Assembly (NCBI GenBank): GCA_010909725.1
Contig: JAACMV010000021.1
Coordinates: 413,497 to 477,496 of the forward strand
Length of the DNA stretch: 64,000 nucleotides
Reading direction: 5' to 3'
Origin: Picochlorum sp. 'celeri'
Taxonomy: Eukaryota > Chlorophyta > Trebouxiophyceae
Below, one piece after another: positions 63,682 through 64,000 of this stretch (its first letter is position 1; each line of letters begins with the position of its first letter). The translations under genes were made by a program, and so were the position numbers. The notes under the pieces were generated by a model, which worked only from the letters and a program-made list of their open reading frames with translations, did no database searches and had not been told where the DNA came from.

Positions 63682-64000
63682 ATAGGTGTTGTATAATAGA
63701 ATTTGAGGAAGGATTTCGCACATGTAAGACTCTGACAGATATCTTGGGACGAGATATGCTCTGTAGCGCTGGGTAGTACCCACAGGGCGCACTCATGGGC
63801 AGGCGGTAGCCTACCCGAGGTAGATTCATCAAGGGCGTTGACTATCGAGCATTCAAGGAGAACATTTCCATTGCTCCCTGTTGTATTAAATTATCGTATT
63901 TTATAATTAACATAAGGAATATTCAATCCCAAGAGACGGTTGTGGTCTTCGAGTGACATACCGCGTCACAAGAGTCGTTCTCTCACGCTGCGGTTTATGA
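63682..64000. other. Window end, hairpin-rich
   Basis: Downstream of the TPR gene. TGGGTA-G-TACCCA (63770-63782) sits between GCGC repeats that can extend the stem, and GGTAG-C-CTACC is at 63805-63815. Similar GGGTA-type repeats follow the LINE fragment near 52.12 kb, so it may be repeat-derived. No tRNA or snRNA pattern. Confidence 0.35.

Overview
This is nuclear DNA of a photosynthetic eukaryote, most likely a flagellated green alga (chlorophyte or prasinophyte grade). The genes have spliceosomal introns of about 60-310 nt and there is no bacterial operon structure. Plastid genes include Mg-chelatase H, phosphoglucan water dikinase with CBM20, beta-amylase and a DUF2854 protein. An SnRK2-like kinase and an ABF-like bZIP point to the green lineage, and SAS-6 points to centrioles and flagella, which argues against a red alga. 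TAA, TAG and TGA all act as stops. No species is assigned.

Layout. 1-3.2 kb: SelO (cut by the window edge) and an SnRK2-like kinase. 3.2-7 kb: cardiolipin synthase, branched-chain aminotransferase and an RluA-type pseudouridine synthase. 7.4-12.2 kb: papain-like protease and an SPX-VTC polyphosphate polymerase. 12.2-20.9 kb, all on the minus strand: a tail-anchored CH-domain protein, an M13 peptidase, a bZIP, a U2AF65-like splicing factor and SAS-6. 22.3-30 kb: ChlH and beta-amylase. 30-40.2 kb: STRAP, POP5, a very large DMXL/Rav1 WD40 protein and pyridoxal kinase. 40.6-47.9 kb: exosome MTR3-like subunit, double MAPR protein, DUF971 protein, phosphoglucan water dikinase and an SCI1-like protein. 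48.3-53.2 kb: 2H phosphoesterase, SURF2, eS26, a small Cys-rich secreted protein and a dead LINE fragment. 53.2-58.8 kb: FAD monooxygenase, U5 snRNA, DIS3/RRP44 and a TFIIIC tau55-like protein. 59.2-63.7 kb: three plastid-type proteins.

Genes are packed closely. Several same-strand neighbours are 11-37 bp apart, as in the dicistronic loci known from green algae, and some convergent neighbours end 2 bp apart. RNA metabolism is well represented (U5, U2AF65, POP5, MTR3, DIS3, TFIIIC, eS26), but nothing shows co-regulation. Starch turnover has two genes here, beta-amylase and PWD.

Most notable: an eS26 that has lost its zinc cysteines; a DIS3 whose PIN active site is degenerate while CR3 and RNB are intact; a U2AF65-like protein with only two RRMs; a CH-domain protein with a predicted tail anchor; 5' splice sites dominated by GTRCG with no GTRAG; possible dicistronic pairs; and many one-base frame breaks in conserved genes, often at homopolymers, which look like consensus errors. 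Junctions and starts were derived by reading frame, family conservation and splice signals; no alignment or RNA data were available.
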